Source of the DNA: Trifolium pratense | Lineage: Eukaryota > Streptophyta > Magnoliopsida > Fabales > Fabaceae | Assembly (NCBI RefSeq): GCF_020283565.1 | Contig: NC_060065.1 | Location: 45,682,409 to 45,746,408 of the forward strand | Reading direction: 5' to 3' | DNA: 64,000 nt | Shown: in pieces, positions 14,193 to 29,400 of the stretch | How the letters are laid out: every line of letters starts with the position of its first letter | Position numbering within the stretch: position 1 is the first letter of the stretch | Translations under genes and position numbers: made by a program | Notes under the pieces: generated by a model | Told to the model about the DNA's origin: nothing | Seen by the model: only the letters and a program-made list of their open reading frames with translations | The model's database searches: none

Positions 14193-14846
14193 CATATGAA
14201 AAATTTTAATGTACCGGTACATTAGATCGATTAATTAATAAATTAACGATTATTTTATAAATTAAAAAACTATTTGTCGATCATGGTGTTTTAGAGATGA
14301 TAATTCCATATAAGAAAGAACACAAGTTCAATGTTTTATAAGCATTATAATAATTTTTTTACATTTTTTCATTAAAAAATTCAATAATAACTATTATGAG
14401 TGATAAAAAATTCAAAAAATTTAAAATTTTATTTTTTCTCAATTTTGATAAATAGTATTTAGTTATTATAATACTCCCTCCGGTCCTTTTTATAAGAAAC
14501 ATTTTGGAATTTTTATTTGTTCCTTTTTATAAGAAACACTTTGACACAATTCTATTTGTACCCTTATTAAATACAATCAAATAATTCATTATAATGCTAG
14601 TGCATTAATTAGAGAGGCCTATTTCTCATGTTAGTCAAAGGTTAGTTTTGGAATATAACATAAAATGTTAGAATCATTAATGAGAAAATTTACCTTCCTT
14701 GGTCTGTGTGATTTTATCAAAGTGTTTCTTATAATAAGGACCGGAGGGAGTATCTTAAATGATAGAAAAATTATTTCTTTCGAAAAAATATTCATTTACA
14801 TAGTAATTTAATGATCCAATATACCGGTACATTGAAATTGTTTATG
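14193..14846. mobile_element. DNA element with AATGTACCGGTA-type inverted repeats, carrying a nested Stowaway
   Basis: The left end (14193-14229) and right end (14808-14846) share AATGTACCGGTACATT-type sequence as imperfect inverted repeats of about 40 bp. A Stowaway MITE is inserted at 14472-14752. No coding capacity is seen. Sequence from 13258 to 14192 shows no supported gene, only homopolymer runs. Confidence 0.45.
14472..14752. mobile_element. Stowaway-type MITE
   Basis: The ends TACTCCCTCCGGTCCTTTTT and AAGGACCGGAGGGAGTA are near-perfect inverted repeats with TA target bases, the standard Stowaway signature. Confidence 0.85.
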
Positions 14847-15469
14847 TATTTGTTAATCAATCGTGACTGAACTGATAGGAACCATGGTCATTTAATTGTA
14901 GTTAGCCTATAAAATTATGTTAAATTACAAATAATGTCGTTTAAATTCAATCATTTACTTGAATCACTTTCATAAGTGTTAAAGATATTTTTTTTTCCTT
15001 CGTAAATTAAATATCCTCTACATCTAATTATAGAGTCTAATGCTCTTGAGTTTTGTAAAATACAAATAAAAGATAAATTTTTCATAAGAGTTTTAACGCT
15101 CCTACATATCCAAATTAAGAATCGAACACATAATCATAATTAAATTAAAAGGATTATATCATCTCATCTAAACGTTATGGTCTAAACGTTATGGTCAGAA
15201 TTACTTAAGATCCAGTTATAATACACAACCAAGCAACTTTGCATGTGGAGAGGTTAATGACATTAATTATGTCGATGGACTCTTGTTCCTATGTTGTACA
15301 CGTGTATTAATGTTAAGTTTTTGGTGCTTGGTTAAGTAAAAATACAATATTTTAAAATAATTTTAGTTATTAAAATTAGGGATAATGCTTAAAAATCCCA
15401 TATATAAGAGATAATGTTACACCTTATGTGACTTTCTAGCAAATTTTCAATTTATTAATTGGATGAGTT

Positions 15470-15656
15470 TTTTTTTTTTTTTTCTATTAATTCTCTGGTT
15501 CTCAGAAGAAGGGATATCCAGTAATCTAGAGTTTGACTACAAGGTAAATAAAGTCTGATAAAAAATTATTCCTGTCAGGAATTAAATTCTAATTCATTCG
15601 AATAATTCGTTTTAAGGGAAACTCATTAATCACTTGAATATAATATATCTTGGTTA
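15470..15656 (-). mobile_element. SINE (second family), 13-bp target duplication
   Basis: Flanked by perfect direct repeats AATTGGATGAGTT at 15457-15469 and 15657-15669. The plus strand begins with a long T run, so the poly(A) tail is on the minus strand. A related copy in the other orientation is at 23953-24136, and a short piece lies near 45872-45925. Confidence 0.75.
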
Positions 15657-15716
15657 AATTGGATGAGTTATTGCTCATATTTTCGGGACAAAATTCTTTG
15701 CAATAAATAACACCAT

Positions 15717-15849
15717 TCTTTTTTTCTTTTAATCAAGTAGTCTAGTAGTTAGAAATACCACCCAGATAAGTGGGATGAACGGGATTTGAACCCCAATCCT
15801 TTACATATATAATACAATGTTCTACCAACTTAGTTAAGCTCACGAGACT
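15717..15849 (-). mobile_element. tRNA-derived SINE (first family)
   Basis: Minus strand starts GTGAGCTTAACTAAGTTGG (A-box-like), carries a diverged B box (GGGGTTCAAATCCC) and ends in a T run on the plus strand. Flanks AAATAACACCAT (15705-15716) and AAATAGCACCAT (15850-15861) are a one-mismatch target duplication. It inserted only about 36 bp from the previous SINE's right repeat. Confidence 0.7.
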
Positions 15850-16955
15850 AAATAGCACCATCTAAAATTATAGTTTCTTTTTATTAAGGATACACTTTTT
15901 AAAGTTGGAAATAGACTAGACTATCATGTGTCACATGGATTGCTGAACGCAGATAGCGGAGCATGTACCTCCTCTTACCCATAAGATAAGAATATAGCGT
16001 GGCATGAAAACTCCTATCATCAACTCAGTTACTACTAGTAAGTAGTAACATTTTTTATTGGACCTAGTCAGCTACTACTACATTAGTTTGACTCTAGTTA
16101 ATTGTATGCATGTGTGTACTACATTACATCAACTTGCTTAGAGTTGTTAATTAGTCAATCACAATCACATATCCATCTTTGTGTTATTTTCCCAGCTGAC
16201 TAATTAATATTGCTCAATTTTTCTCTTATACAATACCTACTCTATGTCTTCTAAATTATTTTGCTTTGTGGCACGGACAAAATCATTTTATATATGACAA
16301 GTTGACAACATTTAATTATCAGTATTTTCGGATCGGAATACTAGTTAAGAGTAAAAATTTAATTTTCTTTTTTTTTTTTAAAAAAAAAGTATATAATCAT
16401 ATACTTTAAAAATCTAAATTTTTGTTTTCTTAATAGATATACTTTCTTTTATTTCTTGTCTCCTCGAATTGACACTAACTAAAATCTTCAAAAAAAATAA
16501 AATAAAAGAGAATAGAATCAATCCTTCATTACGAAAAAGACGAATCTGATGCTATAAACCTTCTTCCAAATTATAATTTTTTATACAATTGTCTCTTATA
16601 AAAATTAATTTTTAACGCAGAAACAAGTTCAAATCCATGTAATTTCAAATATTAATTTTCTAACTTGATTTCTATTCTACATGTCTAAACCCAATGTATT
16701 TTATTATAGTTGGTGGTATTTTAACCGATAACTAAATAAGTAATTTTTCTGTAAAAAAACTAAATACGTAACTTTCTTTGGTTCTTGATAAAAAAGTAAA
16801 TTACTTTTGTAAAAAATAAAATAAAAAGCAAATTACATAAAATATATATATAAAGACTTTGTTATTTCAAATATATCTTCTAGTGTTTAATTATTGGGTG
16901 TGTTCAAATTCAAATCAATATAAAACAAAAGCCGTCGATAAAAAATATTGAAAAC

Positions 16956-17560
16956 TTTTTTTTTTTGAACAGCAAAAAGTGTATATATATATATAGAGAA
17001 GACTCCAATGGAGAAAGTACAATTGGTACTAAACCCACGCTCGGGATTAAGTACAAGGGGTACTTGACCCAAGGCCAAAAAAAAAAGAGAGAGCAAACAA
17101 TCACACGCTACCCACGAATACAATCCATAGGATATGTCATCCATTCATAAAGAGAGCACCCACTACCCATCTTCTTATCTACAAGCCACTTCCATGAGGT
17201 AGAGGTGATATGACTTAGAACATCCTCCATTACCGGCACTTGTGCGTTGAAAATCAAATCATTTCTAGCTTTCCAAATAGCCCACACCACCACATGCCAC
17301 ACCGCAAGGAGACCTTTAAGCCTTTTACCGCCCCCCACTCCCACACTAAACCTTCGGAAAATCTCAAGTGGATCTCTCGGCACCGCCACATCCCAATCAA
17401 ACTATTTAAAGATTTTACCCGATAAAGTCGAAGCAAAAGCGCACCAACCAAAAAGATGACTCTCACACTCATGGTTCATTGGGCATAAAACACAAAAAGA
17501 ATTAGAGTCATATTCAACAATTCCCCGTTTAGCAAGATTAAAATTGATATTTAATGTAAA
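16956..17560 (-). mobile_element. L1-type LINE 3' fragment (zf-RVT region)
   Basis: Minus-strand translation gives the zinc-binding segment FCVLCPMNHECESHLFGWC and then LLAVWHVVVWAIWKARNDLIF, both typical of the C-terminal zf-RVT region of plant LINE ORF2. The reading frame is broken by frame changes. The 3' UTR ends in a poly(A) tail, seen as a T run at 16956-16967 on the plus strand. The 5' part, including the reverse transcriptase core, is missing: a typical 5'-truncated insertion. Confidence 0.7.
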
Positions 17561-19091
17561 ATTGATATTTAAAAAAATATTGAAAACTGAATAAAATTGA
17601 TATTTAATGTATTTTGATGTCTTTTATAAAAATTTCTCGATTCAAATAAAATTTATGATTACTTTTTTACAATCAACTTAAACGAAACCATTATTTAATT
17701 TATTTTTATAATAGTTCAATATATTTTATTAACAAGTATATTTTAGATATTTAAAAACCGACTCCAAATTATACCACATTTAATTGGATCGGACCCAATT
17801 GATTTTTTTTTTTAAATGACATCCAAATTAAACCTAGTTTAACCTAACCACATACAACTTGTATTTTGAATCGAATAGTTTTTAACTTCAAAATTGATTC
17901 AAACCACATCACGAACACCTGACAACTAGCTACCATTTTTAATATATCTGATTAGTCAACAATTTTAAAAAATAAAATAAATTTTATATATAAATATTCT
18001 AGAAAAAAGTATGAGTTGATTGACAATTTTAGTGGGTCTATTATTGTAGAATAGTCTTAACAGGATAAGGATATACTATTCGTAAACTAGATCATGGCAT
18101 GTCCATATCATATGCAATAAATACCTTAGAAAATTGCTTTTGCTTTTAGTTTTTCTATACATTTCTTTGAGTATACTATAGGGTTGTGAGACGAACAAAT
18201 GTATATGAATGGAATCAATCGATGGTCAAAGACTCAAAGGTAGGAAAGCAATGGTTTGATCACGGATATTTCTCATACATTTGCATATAATTAAAAGAAA
18301 ATAAGTATCTTTATGCATATAATAATAATAATAATATATTGATTATGCTTCTGAATTAGAAATTAAGACATTAAATATATGTAAATACAAGTTAGTTAGT
18401 AGTTTCCGTCAAAAAAAGTTAGATAGTAGTTGCATGGACAAAATTAAGGTACTGCAGATATCACCTACTAGTACTACGTCTCACCGTTGGGTCTAGCACA
18501 TCTCTGGATGTGCATAGCACGTCAGGCAAAAGCGAAAATATGCATTGATGCACAAAATCACTTGACTTTTTTATTTATTTATTTATTTACTATGAAGTTG
18601 ATGATCGAACTTAAGACCTCTAATATACTACTCAAAGCTCTCACTACAAAATCATGTGTTTAGCAGACAAGGTAGAATAAAACAATATTTTCTAACATTT
18701 TTTAAGATTTTAAGGCAAATATTACATGCTTATTGTATTTTCTCTTAATGAATTATTTCTATGATTAAGGAATATCTAAATCATTTCATCCAGCGGCTAA
18801 TATCCTGTTGACTCTTGCATCAAGCTATTATATAAAAACTCAACTGCATAACAATCATTACCCGTCCGATCGAAAACGAATGGATGGAATGAAAAATGTG
18901 TTAATCTATCAAATCAAAAGTACATAAATGAAAACCGTCTGATCATAAATCAACGGCTACAATTTTCTACTGTGTGAAACTAGTAGCTACAACAGGGAAT
19001 CCAAATCCATTTGAACCTAACATAAAATTACTTTAATTCATTCATTAATTGAAGTAAAACAAACAACATACTATATAACAACTTTCATGTA
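17561..19091. other. Intergenic between peroxidases B and C, no gene seen
   Basis: AT-rich sequence with short homopolymers, an (AAT)n run near 18320 and scattered repeat remnants. No ORF, RNA gene or well-bounded element could be supported. Confidence 0.5.
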
Positions 19092-19107
19092 TTTGTGGAA
19101 CCACAAA
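19092..19107 (-). promoter_or_regulatory. 3'-flank palindrome of peroxidase C
   Basis: TTTGTGGAACCACAAA is a perfect inverted repeat (7-bp arms, 2-nt loop) about 155 bp after the stop. Homologous sequences follow B, D and the orphan exon at similar distances. Confidence 0.4.
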
Positions 19108-19258
19108 CATTCAAATTATCAAATAAAATAGACACAACAACATTACAATTGCCAATGTGTCGAAGATTAATTTTGTCAAGTTTTATGACTTTGATAAAAA
19201 ATCTTCAACACAATATTTATTCAATATTGCTAATATGCCCTCCATTTCATGATCTCAA

Positions 19259-22461
<3,203 letters not shown>

Positions 22462-22507
22462 ATTAATTAATGGAGAGAAGCCAAGGAAGTGTGAGGAGTA
22501 TTATTGT

Positions 22508-22574
22508 GAAGAAGCATATGAAAGATTAGGCAATATATATAAGAATTATGGGCCAGCTGGGTCACAATGCATGT
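22508..22574 (-). promoter_or_regulatory. Core promoter block of peroxidase C
   Basis: GAAGCATATGAAAGATTA followed by GGCAATATATATAAG, giving a minus-strand TATA box about 75 bp before the ATG. ATGCATGT at 22567-22574 corresponds to the RY-like motif of the other genes. The distal AATACGCG element was not found upstream of C. Confidence 0.55.
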
Positions 22575-23018
22575 CTATAAAGGAGATGATTTATATTACT
22601 TTTTTAAGAGAAAATGATTTATAAGATTCAGAAAAAGAAGATAATGGGCCCTTATTTTAATTTTTTTTTTTAAAATTGTGATTTTAATTTTATTAAGTTT
22701 AAAATCTCTAATATGAATATTTAAGTTATTGAATGTCAAAGTCACTCTTTTAAGTAATAAAAATTTGAAATAATTTTTACTATTTTTAATTAACTTATCA
22801 TAAAAATTATTTTTGAAAATACAAATAAAAAATCAATTTTTTAAAGATAAAACAAACAGACCCAATATAATCTTCTCAATAATACATAAAGGAGACAAAT
22901 TAATGTATTTGGTTTAAATTTTAGGTTAAATTGATTGATTGTTTGAATTGAAAATGAAATGACACCTTCAAATACTTTTCTCCTACTATATCCTTCATTA
23001 AGTTCTAACTATACGTAC

Positions 23019-23175
23019 CAAGGTTGTCAGACTCGAGAGTCTACTCAGACTTGCAAAGGGTCGCAGACTCGACTCGTAGACTCGTACAAGTTTATCACGC
23101 ACGCACACGCGCGCGCACACACAACTCAAAGCAAAAAAGCTCCATAATAAAACAAACAAAAATCAAAGATTCGAT

Positions 23176-23232
<57 letters not shown>

Positions 23233-23700
23233 TAATGACTTCAAACATCAAAAGTTCCGGTGAATTCATCACCACCAATATAATTATCACCATCATTTTC
23301 ACCACCATCATCAAACTCTGCCCAGATAAAACACCTTCTTCGTCGACGGCAACTAGTTTCATGGTTTCTAATTCCAAACATTGGGTACTAATGTACTATT
23401 ACGTATATATAGTAGGAAAAAAAGTTACGGGTTATCGATTGTTTTGTTTTTTTTTAAAAAAAAAAAATTGTGTTTTGGGCTTTTTATGGGGATTTTTAGT
23501 AAATAAAAAGTCTTTAGAAAAATTTATAGACTCGTAAACTCGCCAAAAACTCACGAGTTTATACGAGTTTATGCGAGTCTGTTCGAATCTAATCGAGTTT
23601 ATCAAAAATCGATTCTATGAGCGATTCAATTCGCTTTTTGCATCCTAGATACTCAAACTCGTACGAGTTTGAGAGTCTACTCGCGAGTTTGACAATCATG
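23019..23700. mobile_element. Non-autonomous DNA element with GACTCG-rich inverted ends
   Basis: The left end CAAGGTTGTCAGACTCGAGA matches the inverse of the right end (CGCGAGTTTGACAATCATG). Many GACTC/GAGTC motifs lie inside both ends. Possible 8-bp target repeats ATACGTAC and ATACATAC flank it. The centre has a (GT)n run. An 8-bp target site suggests hAT-like, but this is not certain. Sequence between 22575 and 23018 shows no gene. Confidence 0.5.
23191..23231. repeat. (GT)n microsatellite
   Basis: About 20 uninterrupted GT units preceded by (AT)n. It creates Val/Cys-repeat shadow ORFs that are not genes. Confidence 0.95.
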
Positions 23701-23952
23701 ATACATACTAATCATCAACTATATATGTAATAATGACATTTTTATTTGGACCCAGTCAGTTATTAGTTTGACAGAGTACACATATTCTAGTGGTTGCTTG
23801 GTTAATTCTTTAATTAGATGTCATTTTCTTAACGAGAAAAGTTTATGGTCAATCACTCAGCAGACACTCACTTTTAATCACTCACTTCACTTAAGTAGTG
23901 TATAAGAGAAAATTGGATAAAAGATCAACAAAATTTAATATATTTAGTCTAA

Positions 23953-24136
23953 ACTAAGTTATTGGACTCAAGTGATTAGTGAGTTTTTACTAAAAATGGA
24001 TCGTTTGGAAGAATCTGAATTCAATTCTTGAGGGAAACAATTTTTTGATCAGACTTTACTTACCTTATAGCCGAAATTCAGATTACTTGAGCCTCATTCC
24101 CCTAGCAACCGGAGAATTATCACACACAAAAAAAAA
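23953..24136 (+). mobile_element. SINE (second family), plus orientation
   Basis: Matches the reverse complement of 15470-15656 (AAGTGATTAGTGAGTTT, TTTGATCAGACTTTACTTACC, ACCGGAGAATT) and ends in an A run. TAGTCTAA at 23945-23952 and 24137-24144 is a short target duplication. Confidence 0.65.
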
Positions 24137-24308
24137 TAGTCTAATTAATTTTTGTTGACCCAACTTTTTTTTATATATAAGATCATTAGACATATGTCCA
24201 TTTGAATTGGCTTATAATTGGCTTATGAAAAAATTGCTTAATTATGCAGATAATAAGTTTAATTAAATGTTAATTTATAAATTCTCAATAACAAAAATTA
24301 TATCTTTA

Positions 24309-24875
24309 TATTTGCCGACAAGAGTAAATCTTGCTTGTAGAGGTAAAACATTTGGGTGCGACATCATGCTGAATTGGAAAATCATCTTCTCTTCACTTGT
24401 CTGCTTGCTTGGGTCGTGTGGTCATTGGTCCATAGGTGGTTTGGTGTTTCATCAGTGGTGTTAACCGTATCATCTATGTGTGAATGGTTTCTTAAGGTGT
24501 GTAGAAAAAGAAAATTTGGATCTAAGGGTATTCTTTTAGTATGGCACGCGGTGGTTTGGGTGTTATGGTGTGCTCGGAATGATAAGATTTTTTTGGCAAA
24601 AGAGGTTGGCGCATATTCAACAAAGTTTAAATTACTTCGTGGAAATGGTTGGTAGCAAAAAAGATTAAGGCTCCTTGTTTATTCTATGAATGGTGCATTA
24701 ATCATCTTGATTTTATTATTCGTTATTAATTTTTGGTAGGTATTTATAGGTTTAGAGTTTTACTATGTCTGATAGTTTTTGGACAAGTACTACATATACT
24801 TTTTCTATGAAAGTGGGTTTAGTATCTCTTGTACTAATTCCATTATTAATATAATTCATTGTTTGTTGTTAAAAA
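24309..24875 (+). mobile_element. L1-type LINE 3' fragment (zf-RVT region)
   Basis: Plus-strand translation gives YLPTRVNLACRG, then in another frame ELENHLLFTCLLAWVVWS and VWHAVVWVLWCARNDKIF, the plant LINE ORF2 C-terminal region. At least one frameshift separates the parts. The 3' UTR ends ATTAATATAATTCATTG, GTTGTT and an A run near 24875. It lies on the other side of peroxidase C from the LINE at 16956, in opposite orientation. Confidence 0.65.
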
Positions 24876-25230
24876 AAATTGTATTTTTATAACATATTTT
24901 TAAAAAAATTATTTTGACAAATGAATAATGCGTTAACATATATTTATTTACCTAAATAGATTTGCATAAGAATAAAATAAGTCAATTTAAATGACCCCTA
25001 GTCGACTAGTCATTGCCTTTTCAAAACTCCTTGCAATTGATTAGTAGCTTACACGTTTAGGAATTTTTCAACACTAGTTTATTTCTTTTAGTCAATCTGC
25101 CATGAAATATCTACCACAATGAAACTTCATCATTCCCATGCATGCATGTTATCTCACCATCAGTGATCCACTATGATGGAGGTCGTCATCCTCCCACCCA
25201 ACTCATCGTTGTCACTGAAAAATTTAGGAT

Positions 25231-25925
25231 AGTATGCCTTGAAATCTCGGTCAGAAGAAATCAGAAAATCATATTTTTTGGGAGATTCTGCCTGCTCACG
25301 CCCAGTCGTGGGAGCTGACGCCCAGGCGCAGTGCGTGTTGACAGCATGTGCTGTTTTGATTTTTTTTTTTTGTTTTTGGGAAAACTCTTTTTTTAGAAGG
25401 CACTCTGACTTGGATTTGTTTTATTTTAAAACAGATTTGTTTCTAGGATTTAGGCATATATTTTTTTTATAAATAGAGGTTGATTTATTCATAGAAAAAT
25501 AAGAGAGTAGAGATGTAGCGAATCAATTAGGATATACCTTTGACACAAGGCTAGGGTTTTAGAGATAAACAAGAAGGGTTGTCTCTTGGTATAACTCTAG
25601 GGTTGGGTAAAGGAGATTGATTACACCTTAGAAAGCACTTATCAAATTGAGTCTCTTGGTCACGAGAAGAGATTCGGGTTTTGGGTAGAATTAGGATTAA
25701 TACCCAATTGATAATTTTTTTGTAAAGTTACTCTTTGATATAGTGGAACTGAGGGATTGCTATCTCTCCTAGACTAGGTCATATTGTTGGACCGAATTGG
25801 GTAAACAAATTATCGTGTTTTTTCTTCTCTTTTATCTTTTTTATCGATTATTATTATTGTTTATTCCTCTTGTTATTGGTTGTCGTTTTATTGCTCAACA
25901 CATCAAGTTCTTATCATTAATGTGA
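25231..25925 (+). mobile_element. Candidate solo LTR (boundaries approximate)
   Basis: The stretch has LTR character. It holds GC-rich CGCCCAG repeats (25298-25330), a strong TATA box TATAAATAG at 25468-25476, and a pyrimidine-rich segment ending near TTGCTCAACA. No second copy, PBS or target duplication was established. The rest to 26494 shows no gene. Confidence 0.3.
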
Positions 25926-26499
25926 TTTTATCGACGAATTCACAACAACTCACGGTCACCCTGAAACATTTCACTGTACTACAAGCAATGAAATTGTCCA
26001 CTCCCAACTTCTTCATTTTAATGGATCTTCTTTTTACTTTGTACGATTGATCATGACTTATTTTAACACCAATTGTTGAAGACTCTCAGTAATTATTTTT
26101 TTGGTTACCATGATATTGATATGAAGTTTCTACCGTCGTTAGTAATGACTAATCTTCTTTGAGGAACCTGTGGGGCATACGAGGTAGGTTCTCCCCTCCT
26201 AATCAAATTTTCTGCATACACATAAGTCAGGAATCGAACTCCTGACAACATGTTTAAAGGGACCAAGACCCGTACCACTTGGATCAATTCATTGTTGTCG
26301 TACTATCACTAATTAAACCCTTTATTTTATATGAGATCACTTAGTTTATAAATAAGTTATATGAAAACGTGAAATTCACTTGTAGTTGGCTTGATGCTCT
26401 TGGCCGGAGTAAAGAATAGAGTAATAAGGAAGTCATTAGTTTGGTACCCCTCTCCATTTCAACAATTAATAATGTTAATAAAGGGATTGAGTTTAAGTG

Positions 26500-29400
26500 T
26501 ATAAGATAATGTTGCTTATATTGCTGCGTGTCTATTTCATTCATCTTGGCAAATTATATACATCAATACATGAGTCATACATGAGTCATGATTTGCTGTC
26601 ACTAAGTTAATATACATGATTTACATGCTAATAATATGTGATTCTAATAATAACAACAATAATAATAATAAATATGTGATTATGTATTCTAACACGCCCC
26701 CGCAGTTGAAGCGGGAGGTTTCCGTACGCTGAGGCTGTCTCGAAAGTCATCAAATAATATGCGTGGGAGACCTTTAGTGAAGATGTCAGCAATCTGATAG
26801 CGGGACGGAACATGGAGAACACGAACTTGACCGCGTGCAACCTTTTCACGGACAAAGTGAATATCCATTTCAATATGTTTAGTGCGTTGATGTTGAACTG
26901 GATTTCCCGAGAGATATATTGCACTAACATTATCACAATAAACCACAGTAGCTTTTTGGATTGGACAATGTAGCTCTAAAAGAAGATTTCGGATCCAGTA
27001 GGACTCTGAGACAACATTAGCAACACCTCTGTATTCGGCCTCTGCACTAGACCGAGATAAGGTAGGTTGGCGCTTAGAGGACCATGAAATTAAGTTGTCT
27101 CCAAGAAAAACACAGTATCCAGATGTTGAGCGTCTGGTATCGGGGCATCCTCCCCAATCAGCATCGGTGTAAGATACCAGACCAGAGATGGAAGACTTGA
27201 AAAGATGTAAACCATAATCAAGAGTGCCTTGAATGTATCGTAAAATGCGTTTGAGAGCATTCATATGGCCATCCTTTGGGTCATGCATATGTAAACAAAC
27301 TTGTTGTACAGCATATGATATGTCTGGTCTTGTGAAGGTAAGATATTGCAATGCTCCTGCTAAACTGCGATAAAGTGTAGGATCTTTGAATGGAGATCCA
27401 CATGAGACACTTAATTTTGCTTTAGTATCCACCGGCGTGGTTGTGGGCTTGCAATAGGTCATGCCAGCTCGTTCAATGATTTCCTCGGCATATTTTCTTT
27501 GAGAAAGAAATAATCCACCTGTATGTCGTGTAACTGCAATGCCTAAGAAATAGCTCAAAGGGCCCAAGTCCTTCATAGCGAATTCAGATGCAAGAATTGA
27601 TATAATAGATTGACGAAGACCTTCAGATGATGAGGTGAGAATTATGTCATCAACATAAAGAAGAATGTATGCCATGTCATTTCCTTGCTGGTAAATAAAG
27701 AGAGAGTGATCAGATTTGCTATGTGAGAAACCAATATTCGAGACAAAATCAGCAAACCGTTGATACCAAGCACGAGGGGCCTGTTTGAGACCATATAGAG
27801 ATTTTTTCAACAAACAGACATAATTTGGATGGTCAGGATCTCTAAAACCCATTGGCTGATGCATGTAGACGGTTTCATGAAGGTGGCCGTGCAAAAATGC
27901 ATTTTTCACATCCAATTGATGGATAGTCCATGCTTTTGACAAAGCGATAGTGAGGACTGTCCGAATGGTGGTTGGTTTCACAACTGGACTAAATGTCTCA
28001 TCACAATCCGTACCAACTTGTTGCGACCTGCCATCACCAACAAGACGGGCTTTGTGCCTCTCAAAAGAACCGTCAGATTTCTTTTTATGACGAAATATCC
28101 ACATTGAACGAATAACATTAACATCAGGAGGACGAGGAACTAATTCCCACGTCTTATTTTTAATAAGAGCATCAAATTCATCAGCCATGGCAGCCTTCCA
28201 ATTCGGGTCGGACAATGCAAGTCTTGGGTTGCATGGAAGAGGGGATGGTGTGACAGATGATGTTAAATTAAAATGACGCTTAGGCTTAATAATTCCATGC
28301 ATGCTACGAGTTGCTATGGTGCGAGGTTGGGTTGAACTGGTTTGTTTCTGTTGTGGAATATATGAGGAGACTGTTTGTTGGATTGGTGTAGGTAGATTTC
28401 GTAATGGGGAATTAGTATCTGATGTTGGCTGCGGTGTAGGCAAGTTAGTTGGTGGAGTAGAGGTCAAGTTGGGGCTAGTGTTGCTAGTAGTGTGGTGGGA
28501 AGGTTGGGTTATGTTGGGGTCTGGTTCTTGTTGATGGATTTGATTTTGGAGATGATGGTGTAATAAGGGATGCATGCCTTCATCTAAAAAATTGTATGTG
28601 TGGTTGGAGGGAGTATGCAGCTTGGCAAAAGGGAATTGAGACTCATCAAATATGACATGTCGAGATATTAATATTTTTCGACTAGACAAATCATAACACT
28701 TATAGCCTCGATGATGTGGAGGGTATCCCAAGAAGACACAAGGGGTGGAACGAGCTTGTAGTTTATTTATTGTGGTGGAGGGAAATAGAGGATAACATAG
28801 ACATCCAAAAACTCGTAAGTGTGTGTAAGAGGGATTTTGTTTATAAAGAAAATGAGTTGGTGAAAGATTTGAGAGTAGTTTGCATGGGAGAATGTTTAAG
28901 AGGTATGTTGATGTTTGGAGGGCATGATGCCAAAGTGACGGGGGCATGGAGGAGTGAGCAAGAAGAGTTCTGATTAAGTTATTGATTGTTCTTATTTTAC
29001 GTTCTGCTTTTCCATTTTGGGGAGATGTGTGAGGGCAAGAAAACCGAAATACCATGCCATTAAGTTGACAAAATTGCTTGAAAGATTCGTTATCAAATTC
29101 TTTTCCATTATCACACTGAAAACTTTTAATGTTTTGTTCAAATTGGGTTCGAATAAAAGTACTAAAGGACAAAAAAATGGAATAAACTTGGGATTTTCTT
29201 CCAATCGGGAATGTCCACAAAAAATTAGTGTAATCATCCAAAAGAACTAGATAATACTTATGACCTGCTGAACTTAAATTTGGTGATGTCCACAAATCAC
29301 TATGTATTATATCAAAAGGCTTAGTAGTGTGAGATTTGGAAAGCGAAAATGGTAATTTAATATGTTTCCCAAAAATGCAAGATTGACAAATAGAACGACA

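Noticed and set aside
23193..23537. 114-codon ORF starting in the (GT)n run
   Set aside because: Its N-terminus is microsatellite-encoded Val/Cys repeats and the rest lies in a repeat element with no recognised domain.
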